Assembly (NCBI RefSeq): GCF_016545825.1
Contig: NC_052617.1
Coordinates: forward strand, 54,069,382 to 54,133,381
Direction of reading: 5' to 3'
DNA from: Eucalyptus grandis
Taxonomy: Eukaryota > Streptophyta > Magnoliopsida > Myrtales > Myrtaceae
DNA length: 64,000 nucleotides
Below are positions 10,425 through 21,569 of the stretch, piece after piece. How positions within the stretch are numbered: the stretch's first letter is position 1; every line of letters starts with the position of its first letter. Under the pieces are notes generated by a model, which was not told the DNA's origin, searched no databases, and saw only the letters and a program-made list of their open reading frames with translations. The position numbers and the translations under genes are program-made.

Positions 10425-11519
10425 GCAGTTGACAGGAGCAATGAAGTTGCGCTCAATACAGTGATAAGCAGACGCTTTGGGTTCCTCACCTGCTCGCACA
10501 CGTCGCAGTAGTACTCACCGAAGTCGTCCTCGACCCAAGTCTTGGTGAAGGTGAGGGAGTGGAAGTGGCACTTGGACTTGATCTTCTCTGAAAGGCGAAG
10601 CGGGCTCGATGGAAGTGGAAGCAAAGAGGGCAGGCTGGGACCATGCACTGAACAAGGCGTGTCTCACGACCGAAGTCGTTGCATACATCACTGTTGGAAG
10701 GAAGTTGATGACTGTTTCCGATGCGCGGTCAATAATGTACCCCGGAACGATCATTGAATTACGGATGAATCACGAACAATATTACTTTACGTTGGTATGA
10801 ATGCAATGATGAGGAAAGCATCCAATTTCCACGGCATAAATGCCAATTGTTCTCGTAAAGGAGAAAGAGAATGCCTTCTTTTTCTTTGATGGAAAGGGGA
10901 CAAGAAAATGAGAGAAATTTCTGAGCGTACGTTCTAAACAATCATTCTAACGGTTGTTTTCAGGAGCCTTTTATATGACTCCCTCACACCCTTTCAAAAA
11001 GGGTGTCTTTCTATCGTAGCATATCAAGACGAAATGGTGCGTTCTCATCGCATCCCATCATGGACGTACTAATTTAGTACAACAATCACACCAGTAATGC
11101 ACCGGCTGATTGGTCTCCACCAGAAAAAAACAAGCGGCCTCCGTCCTCACACTCGATGTTCAATTACTGGGCAGTGCACTTGGCATCAAGGTTGAATTGA
11201 CAGTCTTTGCAGCGGAAGTTGAAGTCGAAGATGATTGAGCAGCAGCAGGTGCAGGAGATAAAGCTGGGCTTTTTCCATATGAAGGTGAATGGTATGGATG
11301 CTTCAGCAGTCTTGGCAGTTCCAATCATGACTCGTGCAGGAAAAACTTGCAGTCCCTGCACTTGTAGTCCACACCTTTAACCGGTGAACTGCAGCTGTTG
11401 CACTTGACTTCTTGAACGTTTTTGCCATCTTTGGCCAGAGCAGATTGAGGGTCGGTGATGTTGGCTAGCAGAACCAAGGGGTGTTCATGAGCAAAATGCC
11501 GAATCTCGATGTTCTCCAT
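10425..11519 (-). pseudogene. DC1-domain (cysteine/histidine-rich C1) pseudogene A
   Basis: The start at 11519 gives MENIEIRHFAHEHPLVLL, then a DC1 finger with VKCNSC and YKCRDCKFFLHES. The next codon, where the family has Cys, is TGA (11325-11327). Homology continues (LELPRLLKHPYH), then shifts frame to one encoding FRCKDCQFNLDAKC (about 11170-11210). A last finger appears at 10430-10620 (YYCDVCEQVRNPK), with its second half (YHCIERNFIAPVNC) in yet another frame. DC1 proteins are plant zinc-binding proteins that coordinate two Zn2+ per finger through Cys/His, often with roles in stress or signalling. Nonsense plus at least two frameshifts make this non-functional. Confidence 0.85.
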
Positions 11520-11699
11520 CTTCTTCTTGGATTGTATCTCAGAGCTGTGTGCTGGCAAGAGCGATTTTTTAGCAACCAACGACTTGGAGCTCAGATTAAA
11601 ATTTGGCATTCCCTGAACGAGAGGAAGTCTCAGTTTTTAGATCTTTTTGCCCCACCAGTCAAACTTGTCAAGCAACAAGGACCACCTGAATAAATTTTA

Positions 11700-12339
11700 T
11701 AGCATTGTTGACCAATTGAGAAGCGATCACATGGCAGGTTCCATGTCAACAGTGTCGAAGAGGATCAAGCATATCATTGACTGTATTGTTATGCCGTAAG
11801 CATCGTTGACTTAAAGCCTACATTGCCATAGCAAGGAGGGGGGAGACAATTAATCAGAAAGGGATGGGAGACGGATGGAGTTTCGATGCTGGGTTGACAT
11901 CTATCCCTGAAACAGAATGCAGATCGCACATTTGCACCGTCTCAAGTGAATTGAACTCATATTAAGACGCTGGAACTGTCCCATCTTTTATGGGACGAGG
12001 AAGAAAACGATAACCCAAAGGAGAGGTTCCTCAAACTTGTGCTTTTGAAAACGTTAGCTTTAGCCACGTATTTTGAAACCCCAGTAGAAAGACCACTTTG
12101 TTTCCTGCACAGTTACTCAGCACCCATTTCTTTAACTGCGGCCTTACCACTGGAGAGTGGTCGTTAGCAGAATGGACAAAGACACAGATTGATGTACAAG
12201 CATACTCCAAGGAGTTCGCAGAATGGACAAAGACACATTAACAACCAGAGACTTCTTTCTTTAGCCTGTAATAACCAGCAATTTTACAACCCTTCCTTTA
12301 AGCAGAAGCCTCAGTGGAGGAAGAGCAAAAAGGCGAGTG
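11700..12339. other. Spacer between DC1 pseudogenes
   Basis: No gene recognised. It probably contains the promoter remnant of pseudogene A (minus strand) and the 3' flank of pseudogene B. Confidence 0.4.
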
Positions 12340-13957
12340 GACCTCAGGCTTCAATGATGAGATGTGTTTGGCGCGTGTGGCTGTGAAAGACTCCAACTTT
12401 GCTGTGATTTCTCTGATTCCTTGCCAAAACATGTTTCCACTCACGAAGCGCCCATATCTTCATGTCTACTCTCCAGAGTCCAGCATCATTCGCAAGGTCT
12501 TCTCTCAGCTTGGCATCCATCTTGCACTCGCCCAAAATCGAAGGCAGCACCTGAAATTAAGAAAACGCCGATGTAAACGCCTCCGTGCCTCGAGATTGCA
12601 TCAACCCAGAAGAACCCTTTTCAAAGAAATGCCTAGGAAATCAGAAGTGAATAATTATTCCTCTGAAAAGGAAAGAGATTGAATTTACAAAATTTGAGGA
12701 ACTGATAAGAAATTTTTGTATAAATGTCCAAAATCAACCTAACAAGTTGAATCATTCCATCGAACATGAAATGGATTCTGACTGCGGCAAATTCGACCAG
12801 AAAAGCCATTTGCCGCAAGGAGATAACTCAGATATGGTAAAACTAACATAAGCAATATAGTCACACTGCGGACACCAGATTCTTCTCTGTTTCGCATGCA
12901 TTGCAGTAGTGCTCACCCGAATCCTCTTCCAGGAAGGTTTTGGCAAAAATAAGCGGGAGGAAGCGGCACTTGGACTTGATCATTTCCGGCCATGGGAATG
13001 GAGATCAGTGGAAATGGAAAGACCAGAAAAACAAAGGGATCACGCACTGAAACAGATGGCCGTCCATGCCGGTGTCATTCCACATGTCACTGTTGTAAAT
13101 GGCGTTGAATTCAGTTTCTCTGAGGAAAGAGGGATGACCCCTATCTCCATATTTCATGGTCAAGTAACGCGTTGCACAGCGAGCACCGAGGTAGAATTTG
13201 CAGACGTCGCAGCATAAGCTGAAGCCAAGGATGGCAGAGTGACGGAAAGTGCAGTTGTGTTGCCTCCATGCAAGCTTAAGGTAGAGTGTGTGGAGGGTGA
13301 TAAGGTGTTTCAGCTAAGTAACATGAGATTATCAACTGTTTTAAAAGTTTAAACTGTTAGATAAAAATTATTATTTAAATATTCAGATAAATACATTAGA
13401 ACTCCTCAAACTTGTCATGGAAGTGTAGTTAAGTCCTAAAATTTTTAAAATATGTAATTAAATCCTAAAATTTTTAAAATATGCAATCAAGTCTCAAGAC
13501 TTTTAAAAGTATAATCAAATCCTAAAACTTGTTATGAAAGTACAATCGCATCTGAAAGTTTCCAATAAGCTATCAATGAAAGGACTTGATTGAACCAATT
13601 TAACAAGTTTCAAACTTGGTTGCATTTTTTGAAAGTTTTAGAACTTGATTATACTTGCGTAATAAGTTTTAGGATTTAATTGCACTTTTTAAAAATTTTA
13701 GGACTAAATTGCACTTTGTTAACAAGTTTGAGAACTTCCAATGCACTTATCTCTCAAAATATTCTGACAAGTAAGGAGTTCAAAACAAGAGTGGAGGTAA
13801 GAGTTGCAGGCTTTGCAGGCGTAGGTGGTGGAGGCAAGGCTAGGATGGGGTTATTGCAACCATGGCAGTTGACTTTCTCATCGACCCCACGGAAGTCACA
13901 GAGGATTAGAGGGCGTTTATGGCTGCAATATTCTATCTGATTCTGCTCCTCCTCCAT
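12340..13957 (-). pseudogene. DC1-domain pseudogene B, split by a fold-back element
   Basis: The start at 13957 gives MEEEQNQIEYCSHKRPLIL, then VNCHGCNNPILA. The matching second half (TYACKACNSYLHSC) is in a shifted frame near 13800. After the inserted element the gene resumes with HLITLHTLYLK and CCDVCKFYLGARCA (about 13190-13310). A further finger follows at about 12860-12960 (HYCNACETEKN), whose WCPQCDYIAYV partner is again out of frame. The tail near 12350-12500 may be the C-terminus. It is paralogous to and tandem with pseudogene A on the same strand. Confidence 0.82.
13385..13752. mobile_element. Fold-back/MITE element inserted in DC1 pseudogene B
   Basis: The left arm begins AGATAAATACATTAGAACT and the reverse complement of the right end begins AGATAAGTGCATTGGAAGT. 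Both arms then share CTCAAACTTGT and TTAGTCCTAAAATTTTTAAAA-like words, so nearly the whole 368-bp element is an imperfect hairpin. It interrupts DC1 homology that is recognisable on both sides. No clean target duplication was found. Confidence 0.72.
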
Positions 13958-14028
13958 TTGTTTTTGGTTTTCGTCTTGGGTTTGGCTTCTGTTGCATTGA
14001 TGGGTGCTATAACACGAATGTGATCAAA

Positions 14029-14109
14029 TGTGCAGGTCATATATGTGTATTGCTGGTTGAAATGAAGCAAAGGATCATTCACTCTGACTTTGGTGCTGAT
14101 AAATTGAAG
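14029..14109 (+). pseudogene. Unidentified plus-strand host gene exon, left of the MULE
   Basis: After TGTGCAG (splice-acceptor-like, ending about 14034) an open frame reads GHICVLLVEMKQRIIHSDFG and on to the 9-bp target duplication at 14101-14109. The frame continues after the MULE at 23081. The gene family was not recognised. The start of this exon is inferred. Confidence 0.5.
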
Positions 14110-14245
14110 GGCAAAAGAATGCTTCAAGTACCATAACTTGGCACAAAGAGACACTTAAATGCCATAACTTACGAAAGTGACACTTAAGTGCCACATTGTA
14201 AGAAAAGTGGGACACCTAAGTGCCACCTCCGGCAAAGTCGGTCGG
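14110..14245. repeat. Left terminal inverted repeat of the MULE
   Basis: Pairs with 22935-23071 in inverted orientation. It contains three spaced copies of CTTAAGTGCC-like words, candidate transposase-binding sites. Confidence 0.88.
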
Positions 14246-14499
14246 AAATCATACGTGGCAATTAAATATTAATATTTCTCGTTGAGGTGGCTTGCCAGAG
14301 AGCTGAGTCAGCTCTAATTCACCCCAAACGACGTCATTTCGGGTGTTGGCCAAAATAGAGCTCTTAAATCAGCCAAAACGCCGTCGTCTCCCCAATCGCC
14401 CTAAATCTAAAACCCTAAATTGGGCAAAATGCCATTAAAGCGCTGGACCCCTAATCCCGAACCCTAATTCGATTTGCCCCAAATTCTACAGTCGAATAT

Positions 14500-14863
14500 T
14501 GGAAGTGGAGAGCAAGACTTTTAGCAGCGGCTCAAATTTCTCTTGCCGAAGTGAAGGAGAAGGCGAGCGTTTCTGTTTTTGTGGGTTACCAAGTCCAAGA
14601 AGAATATTGTGGACTCGAATGAATCCTGGGAAAAGATTTTATGAATGTGCCTGATATAGAGAATGGTCAAAGTGCAAATACTTCAAATGGGTCGATGCGA
14701 AATTCTCTCACCGAGCAACAGAGGTGATATTGGACCTACTTGATGAATGTCATCAACCTCCATCTACGCTTGTGGACGACTTGGACGATGTTGACTCAAT
14801 ACAAGCTCAAGCATTTTCTGCTAACCATTTGAAGAATGACGTTTCAAGGATGAAAATTGAATG
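14500..14863 (+). pseudogene. GRF-type zinc-finger protein fragment carried by the MULE
   Basis: The frame reads SNFSCRSEGEGERFCFCGLP, then TRMNPGKRFYECA, a stop (TGA), then YREWSKCKYFKWVD, followed by a tail ending near 14863. The spacing CxCG...NPGxRFYxC...CKYFxWVD is the zf-GRF signature (CHCC zinc-binding, seen in plant small proteins and in nucleases and topoisomerases). It runs opposite to the transposase next to the left terminal repeat. It may be a captured gene fragment or an accessory MULE gene. One internal stop suggests decay. Confidence 0.7.
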
Positions 14864-15389
14864 AAAGTGTTACCAAGCGTTTATTGTATTGCTGTTTTTT
14901 TGTCTATCTTACTTTATGATGAAATGTAAAGTACTGGAAAATAAGAAGAAGTTTCTCCAACTGTCATAATTGTAAATGAGTGGAGAAATGTACTTGTTTT
15001 GAATGAAATGTAACTTATTTTGGTAGAAGATGAAAATAAGTTTTGTGTTGTCTATAAGATTGTTGTGGCATTTTTTTTTTTTTTTTTTTTGGTTGTCATG
15101 TGTATTATGTATTACTTCTTGTGCTTGTAGGGAGGTCAAGGAAATGGAATGAATGAATGAATGAATGAGATACTATTTGTACTATGTTTTTGCTTATTCT
15201 CAAATATAAATCGGTGATGATGGAATGTATATTGGGTCGATGTATTATGGTGACTTCTTTATTTGAATTGAATGTAAACCAGCAGCAAACATTGAATTAA
15301 ATAGAGTTGCCATAAGTTGAACCACATAAACCAACAACTTCTCTGGTTTGGCAAACCACCATATATATAGAACATACACGAGTGATTAC

Positions 15390-15565
15390 TAGAGTGCTAT
15401 AAGTTGTATCTAGTGATCACTTAAGTGCCAGTCGTGATAAAAAAAAATAGTCATTTAAGTGTCAAGTTATTATTAAAAGTGATTACTTAAGTGCCATTTG
15501 TGATTAAAAGTGAACACTTAAGTGCTAGGTTTTTTAGAATATGATTAGTTAAGTGCCAATTTTTT
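15390..15565. repeat. Array of CTTAAGTGCC-like motifs inside the MULE
   Basis: Five or so copies of CACTTAAGTGCCA/CATTTAAGTGTCA/TACTTAAGTGCCA are spaced about 30-45 bases apart, the same word that is repeated in the terminal repeats. It may be an internal remnant of another MULE end. Confidence 0.65.
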
Positions 15566-15780
15566 TTGTACATTTATTCTATAAATTGCACCAGCCATAA
15601 GCTACTACCAACCACCACCACCGCCCACCATTGGCCACCATCGGCCTTCAGCCATCACCATCAGCCACACCAAGCATCCCAGGCATCCACTTAAGCCACC
15701 ACCAGCCACCACTATGCTGGTGGTATGCTGCTGCAGAAGTTGCTAGTGCAAGGTGCCTTATACCAGCTTGCACCAGCACT

Positions 15781-15827
15781 ACCTGGTGCAAGATGTGCAT
15801 ATTGCACATTTACATCTTGCACCAGGT
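15781..15827. repeat. Perfect 16-bp inverted repeat (hairpin)
   Basis: The arms ACCTGGTGCAAGATGT (15781-15796) and ACATCTTGCACCAGGT (15812-15827) are exact reverse complements separated by 15 bases. It lies in a CCA-rich low-complexity tract of the MULE interior. Confidence 0.9.
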
Positions 15828-15897
15828 GCAACAAAAAACTCCTAACCCAACCCCTATAATAGACCCACCATCAGTAGGCATCAACAGTCACCACTGG

Positions 15898-16044
15898 CCA
15901 CCACCACTAGCAACACCAGCATCCCAACTACCACACCAGCACGTAGCCACCACCACTAGCAACACCAGCATCCCAGCTACCACACCAGCACGTAGCCACC
16001 ATCACTAGCAATACCAGCATCTCAACTACCACACTAGCACATAG
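15898..16044. repeat. 49-bp minisatellite, three units
   Basis: Three head-to-tail copies of a 49-base unit beginning CCACCACCACTAGCAACACC, at 15898, 15947 and 15996, with a few substitutions in the third. It has no spacers, so it is not a CRISPR. It is part of a longer CCA/CAC-rich tract (15600-16270). Confidence 0.9.
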
Positions 16045-18501
16045 CCACCACCATAGACCCACCATTAGCAGCCATTGTTGGTGGTGGGTCGTGGGTCTGT
16101 TATAAAAGGGGCTCGTGCAACTAGGCTATGCACACTACACTCTTGCACCAGTACTAGCTACAGCAATAGGCCCCAACCCAACCCCCACAATGGACCCACC
16201 ACCACTAGGCTTCACCAGCCGCCATCACCAGCCACACGAGCACACTAGCCACCACTACAGACCCACCACCAGAAGCAGTACGTAGAAGTAAAAAATGAAA
16301 AAGGCAAAAATGACAAGCAACAAGATCATTCCATTGATATTAAAATGAAGTCTCACAAACTCAATGACAAAGTATTATAAAAAAAAAAAAAAAGCCACAG
16401 TAAAACAATTGACTCCTCAGCCCCACAAACCATATCACATCCCATTTCATCAATCAATATGCACATTGCCTCCTGTTCGTGCTCCTTTTGACGGACCTTG
16501 CACTTGATTCATAATCCTTGCACTTTTTTTAACTGGAAGTGAGACTTCTTCTTCAACTGTCTCGGGATGCGTTGATTTTGATGGAGCTGCAATTGTCCTA
16601 AGTTGAACTGATTCAGAAGGAGTTGCAACTGTTGTAGGTTGAACTGATTCAGATGGATTTGTAACTGGGTTCTTTTTACTCTTCTTTCTTGTTGGCGCAG
16701 CCAATGTCTTCTTCTTTGTTGGCGCAGTCGTTGATTCTTGAGTTGGGTCTTGAGAGATAAGAAAATCTGAACTTCTCCTAGGCTTCAAAAAGAAAATTCA
16801 ATTATCAAAAAAAGTTTGCACTATAAATTAAATTAAATGCAGCCTATAAAACTTACATTAAGAATAATTATTTCAGAACGCTCATTTGTATAAAGGCCAT
16901 AACCATATTATTTTAGCCTCTTCCCAAGAGCCCCTCTTGTTCAAAGGGGAGCGTTACTTTTAGGTACTTGTAATTGGTTGGCTCTTCTTCTCGCATGTGA
17001 TTTCTTGGGCTCTTGTTATGGTTGTTCAGCTACAATAGGGACTTCTTCGGCCAATTCTTCGGCTAGGCGTCTTTTGGATGGCCTTCTTGTAGGTGGCTTT
17101 TGATTTGGCTTTCTTCTGGTTGTTTTTCTATTTAGCCCTTCAGCTTCAGTGACACCTTTCGGTTGGCTTTTGTGGTGGCCCTTGTGATGACCCTTCTAGT
17201 GGCCTTTGTGGTGGCCTTGGTGATGGATCTTGTGGTGACCCTTTAGTTGGGCCCTCTATTGGCAGCTGAGCTCTAGCTTGCCTTTTTTCGAATCTAAGAA
17301 AAAGGCAAAGGACATCATAAATATAACATCATGCCATATAACAATGTAAAGAAAACTAAACTCAAATTATTGAACTTACCGGGTTTTTTTTTTTGCTGCT
17401 GCTGAAGAACAGTTGACTTAACTGGCCCTCTAGTTGCTTCAGCTAATCCTGTAGCTGGCTGTCTTCTACCTTGCATTCTTTGAATAGGCCCTTTAGTTTC
17501 AGGTATAGCAGGGGCTTCGGCCAATCCTTCATGTGGCTATCTTCTTCCTTACGTTCTTTGAAGGCCCTTCAGTTTAAGGTATAGCAGGGGCTTCGGGCAA
17601 TTCTTCACGTGTCATTCTCGTGACCTAACAAAGACAAAAACATTACATACATGTCACTTATATCTATGTACATATTTATAACCAATCATAAAGCAACATA
17701 AACACAATTCTCATGACTTACTGGGTTTATTGTCGTCGACTGAAGAACAGTCGACTCACTTCGCCTTTCTGTTTATTCTTCTCCAACTGTCCCTTCACTG
17801 GGGCCTTCAGCTGACCTCAACTGTTCCTGCTGCTTCCTTAATTGACAACCTTTAGTATTGTGCCCTGCTATGTGGCAAAAAGAGCACTTTATCGGTACAC
17901 TTGTCCTATTCATCCTACGCTGACATGAGACTTCTCCCTCCGTTATTCTTCGTTTTCGCTTTGATCTTCCTATTTTCTTCTTTAGTGGCAAAGGTTGAGG
18001 TGCTTCGCGATTTGTTGGCTCCCAAAACTTGCTACTTTTGATTGGCTATAACATAAATTGATACGAAGCAAAATATTTCGGTTTCTTGTACCAATCATCA
18101 ATGTAGTCTTATGTATTGTGGCCCTTCAATTCAATGGCACATATGGCATGTGCACAAGGAATTCCACTTAGTTGCCATGCTCTATATAAACACTTCCTCA
18201 TATCTAAATGGACAACATATTTATCGGGGAGAAGTACACTATTAGTGCCATAAGTTGTGTACGACGCTCACTTTGGTGCCAAAAGTTTCCGTCGGATCAC
18301 TTTAAGTGCCAAAAAATTTGAAAAACGCTCATTTTGGTGCCAACGCCTATTTGATCGGTCGGAAATCCGACGTGGCCTTTTTTTTTATATATATTAATTT
18401 CTTATACTGATGTGACTCGCCAGAGAGTCCAGTCAGCGTGTAAACTACCAAACGACGTCATTTGGTGTCTTAAACCCCAAGTCGAAACCCTAAATCCCCA
18501 A

Positions 18502-18504
<3 letters not shown>

Positions 18505-18550
<46 letters not shown>

Positions 18551-18699
18551 CCATGGCGGCGTTGTCTTCTTCCCTGAAGAACAACACCAGTAGAAAGAGA
18601 GAGAGAGAGAGAGAGAAGCCATGGCGGTGTCGTCTTCTTCCCCAAAGAACAACACCAGCAGAGAGAGAGAGAAGCCATGGCGGCGGTGTCTTCTTCCCC
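18505..18699. repeat. GA microsatellites and repeated ATGGCGG segments
   Basis: A (GA)n tract at about 18505-18549 is followed by three near-copies of a GCCATGGCGG...TCTTCTTCCC...AAGAACAACACCAG segment, each preceded by a shorter GA tract (about 18598-18617 and 18660-18672). The Leu/Ser and Arg/Glu open frames across it are artefacts. Confidence 0.85.
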
Positions 18700-18878
18700 G
18701 AAGAACAACACCAGCACTAGCCACTCTCTGAATAGAGCCTAATCCACCATCTCCATCTGCGCTCTCCTTGTTTCCCTCGCACTCATTGTCTTCTCTCTCT
18801 CTCTGCACCTTCAACCCCCCTTCTTCCTCCTCCTTCTCCGCCCTCGCCTCCTATTTTCCCATCACTTCTTGGCCGAGC

Positions 18879-19030
18879 GATGGTGGCCGAGCACGGTGGC
18901 CGAGTGATGGTGGCCGAGCACGATGGCCGAGCGACGATGGCCGAGCACGGTGGTCGAGCGACGGTGGCTGAGCATGGTGGTCAAGTGACGGTGGGCAAGC
19001 ACGGTGGCCAAGCAACGGTGGCCGAGCAAG
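18879..19030. repeat. GGTGGCCGAGC minisatellite
   Basis: About ten tandem copies of a roughly 15-base unit (GATGGTGGCCGAGCA and variants), often paired as a 30-base higher unit, inside the nested MULE derivative. Confidence 0.85.
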
Positions 19031-21569
19031 CTAGGTCGGCGAGGATGAATAAAAAAAAACCATAATTTCAATCATAAATGAGCTATACGGCGTCGTTTTC
19101 TTAAGTAGGATAGAAAACGACGTCGTTTAAAGTGTTTATCGATTTTTTAAAAAAATATATAGCCACGTAATCATTTTGGCCGGAATTTCTCGCGGTGGCA
19201 CCAAAGTGATCGTTTTTCCTTCGATTTGGCATTTAAGTGATCCGACAGAAACTTTTGGCACCAAAGCGAGCGCCGTACACAACTTATGGCACTGATAGTG
19301 TGCTTCTCCCTATTTATCGAAACCCTTCATTATCTCATATCCTTCATCCCCATTCCAAATGGGATGACAATACCTACTTGCAGCCAAGTTCTCATCCAAT
19401 TTCTTAGCAATCCTAGGACCACATTACTTAGTCCACTTTGCAGCCTCATCTCTTTGTCTGTGCAGTCGAGTTATGGCCATAACCCGTATGTCTTCAAGCA
19501 TCAAGATAATTGGTTTGCATCTGGCATCTATTATCCTCCCATTGAATGATCCGCAGATGTTGTTATCGATGTTATCGCACTTGAATTCCTCGCTGAAGAA
19601 CGCCCTACACCAATACTTCGGTTCTGTTTGGAATAGTGCCTCATAACCTTCATTTGTCAATTAAAGCAGTTCTTCTTTGGCCATCCTAAAGTCAGTCATA
19701 TTCGTGCTCTTTGCTAGCTGCTAAAAGTGCGACTGTAGCTTGTCCCCTTTATAGTTCTTTGCCCAATTTGCGTATATGTGCCACGCACACATTCGATGTT
19801 CAGCATAAGGCAACAACTCAGCTATTGCTGGAACCAGTCCCTGCAATAATTCAAAATAATAAATGTAAACAAATGACATGTTGATATAAAAAAGCAAACA
19901 ATTGACCAAATTTTTCAAAAAGCAAACATTACCTTTTGTTGGTCACTCATGAACGTCCACCCTGCCCCATTTGTTATCTTCAAATCAGTCATCAAATTTT
20001 TTAGGAACCAATACCAATTGTCCTTGTTTTCTACCTTCACAACAGCCCAAGCCAGTGGAAACATTTGGTTATTTGCATCTCTTCCAATTGCTGCCAGCAA
20101 TTCTCCCTTGCACAAGCCCTTCAAAAAACACTTGTCCAATCCTATAATTAGTCTATAACCAGATAAAAATCTTCGTTTGCATGCATCAAAGCAAACATAG
20201 AACTTATCGAACTTGGTCCCAATATCAGGAAGTGGTCTCTTCACGACCTCTACATACACTCTACTTGAAGGATTTTGTAGCCTACACTTCCAAGCATAAT
20301 CCCACAACTGTCCATATTCAATGTTGTATTGACCAATGAGTATTTTTATCACCTTTTGCTTCGATCTTTTGCATTAATTCATGGATATATTGATGCCTAC
20401 CTGCTCCTTCACCAGTATCTTGAACTGAGTGCTATTAATCTGAGGCATTGGCTTAATCAATTCAAAGAAGTGCTTCAACAACCATGCACTTGTTACCCTT
20501 TTATTTTCAAAATTAATGGAACAAGTATGTTCCTCTTGGTAGGCTCTAATATGGAAAGATCCACTTCTCCTAACAAATGCGCCATAGATCTTCCATGGAC
20601 AATTTTGCTGCGAACACTTAGCTCTTACAAAGGTCTTAGTGTTTCTAATGAAGTCAATTTTCCTCTGTGTAGCAAAGGAGTTCTTCAGTATAGCTTCTCT
20701 AAATTGTTTCGCATCATGAAATTTCATACCTATCAACAAAGTAGGAGAGGCAACGGATGGATCATAAGAAGGAAACTTACATTTCCTTCTACGCACAACT
20801 CCTTCATCTTCTTCAAGCTCGTCTTGGGAAGTAGCATTCTCAACGCTTTTTTCATAATCAGTCTCCTCGCCAGTAGCACTGGCATCTGTAGGGCCTTTGG
20901 CTCTGTTTGGAACTTTATCAGCTACCTGCAAAGCTGCAAACTTATCTATCAAAAAATCCCTTCGCTTTTTTCTTGACTCTACAAGCTCCTCGTCATCGTT
21001 ATCACTTATGAAATTTTCAGCAGGCAGCCCCTCATCATCATCATCACTTGATTAAGCTTCTTCCCAATCTAATCCAGTGATTGTGACATCACCTATGTCA
21101 TCATCACTTTGGTAAACTGCATCTGCGCTCCTCTCCTGTCCATCATATCTATCTTGCCCTCCTTCGACCCTAACGTCAGCATTACCTTGAATACCATCTC
21201 CTGCTTGTCCTACTTGGGCTTTCTCTCCATTATCATCTTCGTCATCATTTTCACTATTGTACTCAACATATATTTTTACCTCTTCACCATGAAAATAATG
21301 GTATAGAACATCCCTGAAGCCATTATCATCTTCTAAGTATCTCAAACCATCTCTTAAGCCTTTCACAATAATACAATACAGCAACTTCTGAACTTTACAA
21401 GGCAAATAAGTCATTATATCCATAACAAATCCTTTATAAGATGCCTTCTTTATCTCGATAAAGATGGTGCCCTCATTTCCACCCTCATACTCCCACTTAT
21501 CCTCCCCAATCACAAATTCCCCACCGTAGCAAACTATGATAGCGACATAATCCTTGTCATAAGCCATTT

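Larger units (their letters stand above)
18227..19310. mobile_element. Nested non-autonomous MULE derivative in the transposase gene
   Basis: The terminal inverted repeats of about 85 bp are nearly identical: the left begins GGGAGAAGTACACTATTAG and the right (reverse complement) begins GGGAGAAGCACACTATCAG. Both continue GTGCCATAAGTTGTGTACG. A perfect 9-bp target duplication, TATTTATCG, flanks it (18218-18226 and 19311-19319). Removing it rejoins the transposase frame ...EIMKGF/DKYVVHLD. It carries GA microsatellites and a GGTGGCCGAGCA-type minisatellite but no transposase. Confidence 0.95.
16450..21569 (-). pseudogene. MURA-type MULE transposase, broken
   Basis: From the start (MAYDKDYVAIIVCYGGEFVI, 21569) the order is as follows. 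First comes an acidic region with a premature TAA (about 21053). Then a Mutator DNA-binding domain (GMKFHDAKQFREAI, CPWKIYGAFVRRSGSFHIRA). Then the DDE core (YRLIIGLDKCFLKG, FPLAWAVVKVENKDNWYWF, FMSDQQK, then after a probable intron GLVPAIAELLPYAEHRMCAWH). Then SFNGRIIDARCKPI, a SWIM zinc finger (CLYRAWQLSGIPCAHA, about 18170) and a CCHC knuckle (KCSFCHIAGHNTKGC, about 17870). A Ser/Pro/Lys-rich tail ends at 16450. Several stops are present, and an inserted element splits the protein between MKGF and DKYVV. Family role: cut-and-paste transposition in the nucleus. Confidence 0.88.

Noticed and set aside
15631..16008. 125-codon open frame rich in His, Pro, Thr
   Set aside because: It is the translation of a CCA/CAC minisatellite tract within the MULE.
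15898..16044. CRISPR-like direct repeats
   Set aside because: Units are contiguous with no unique spacers and the context is a plant transposon; it is a minisatellite.
18402..18814. Leu/Ser and Arg/Glu repeat open frames
   Set aside because: Translation of GA/CT microsatellites.
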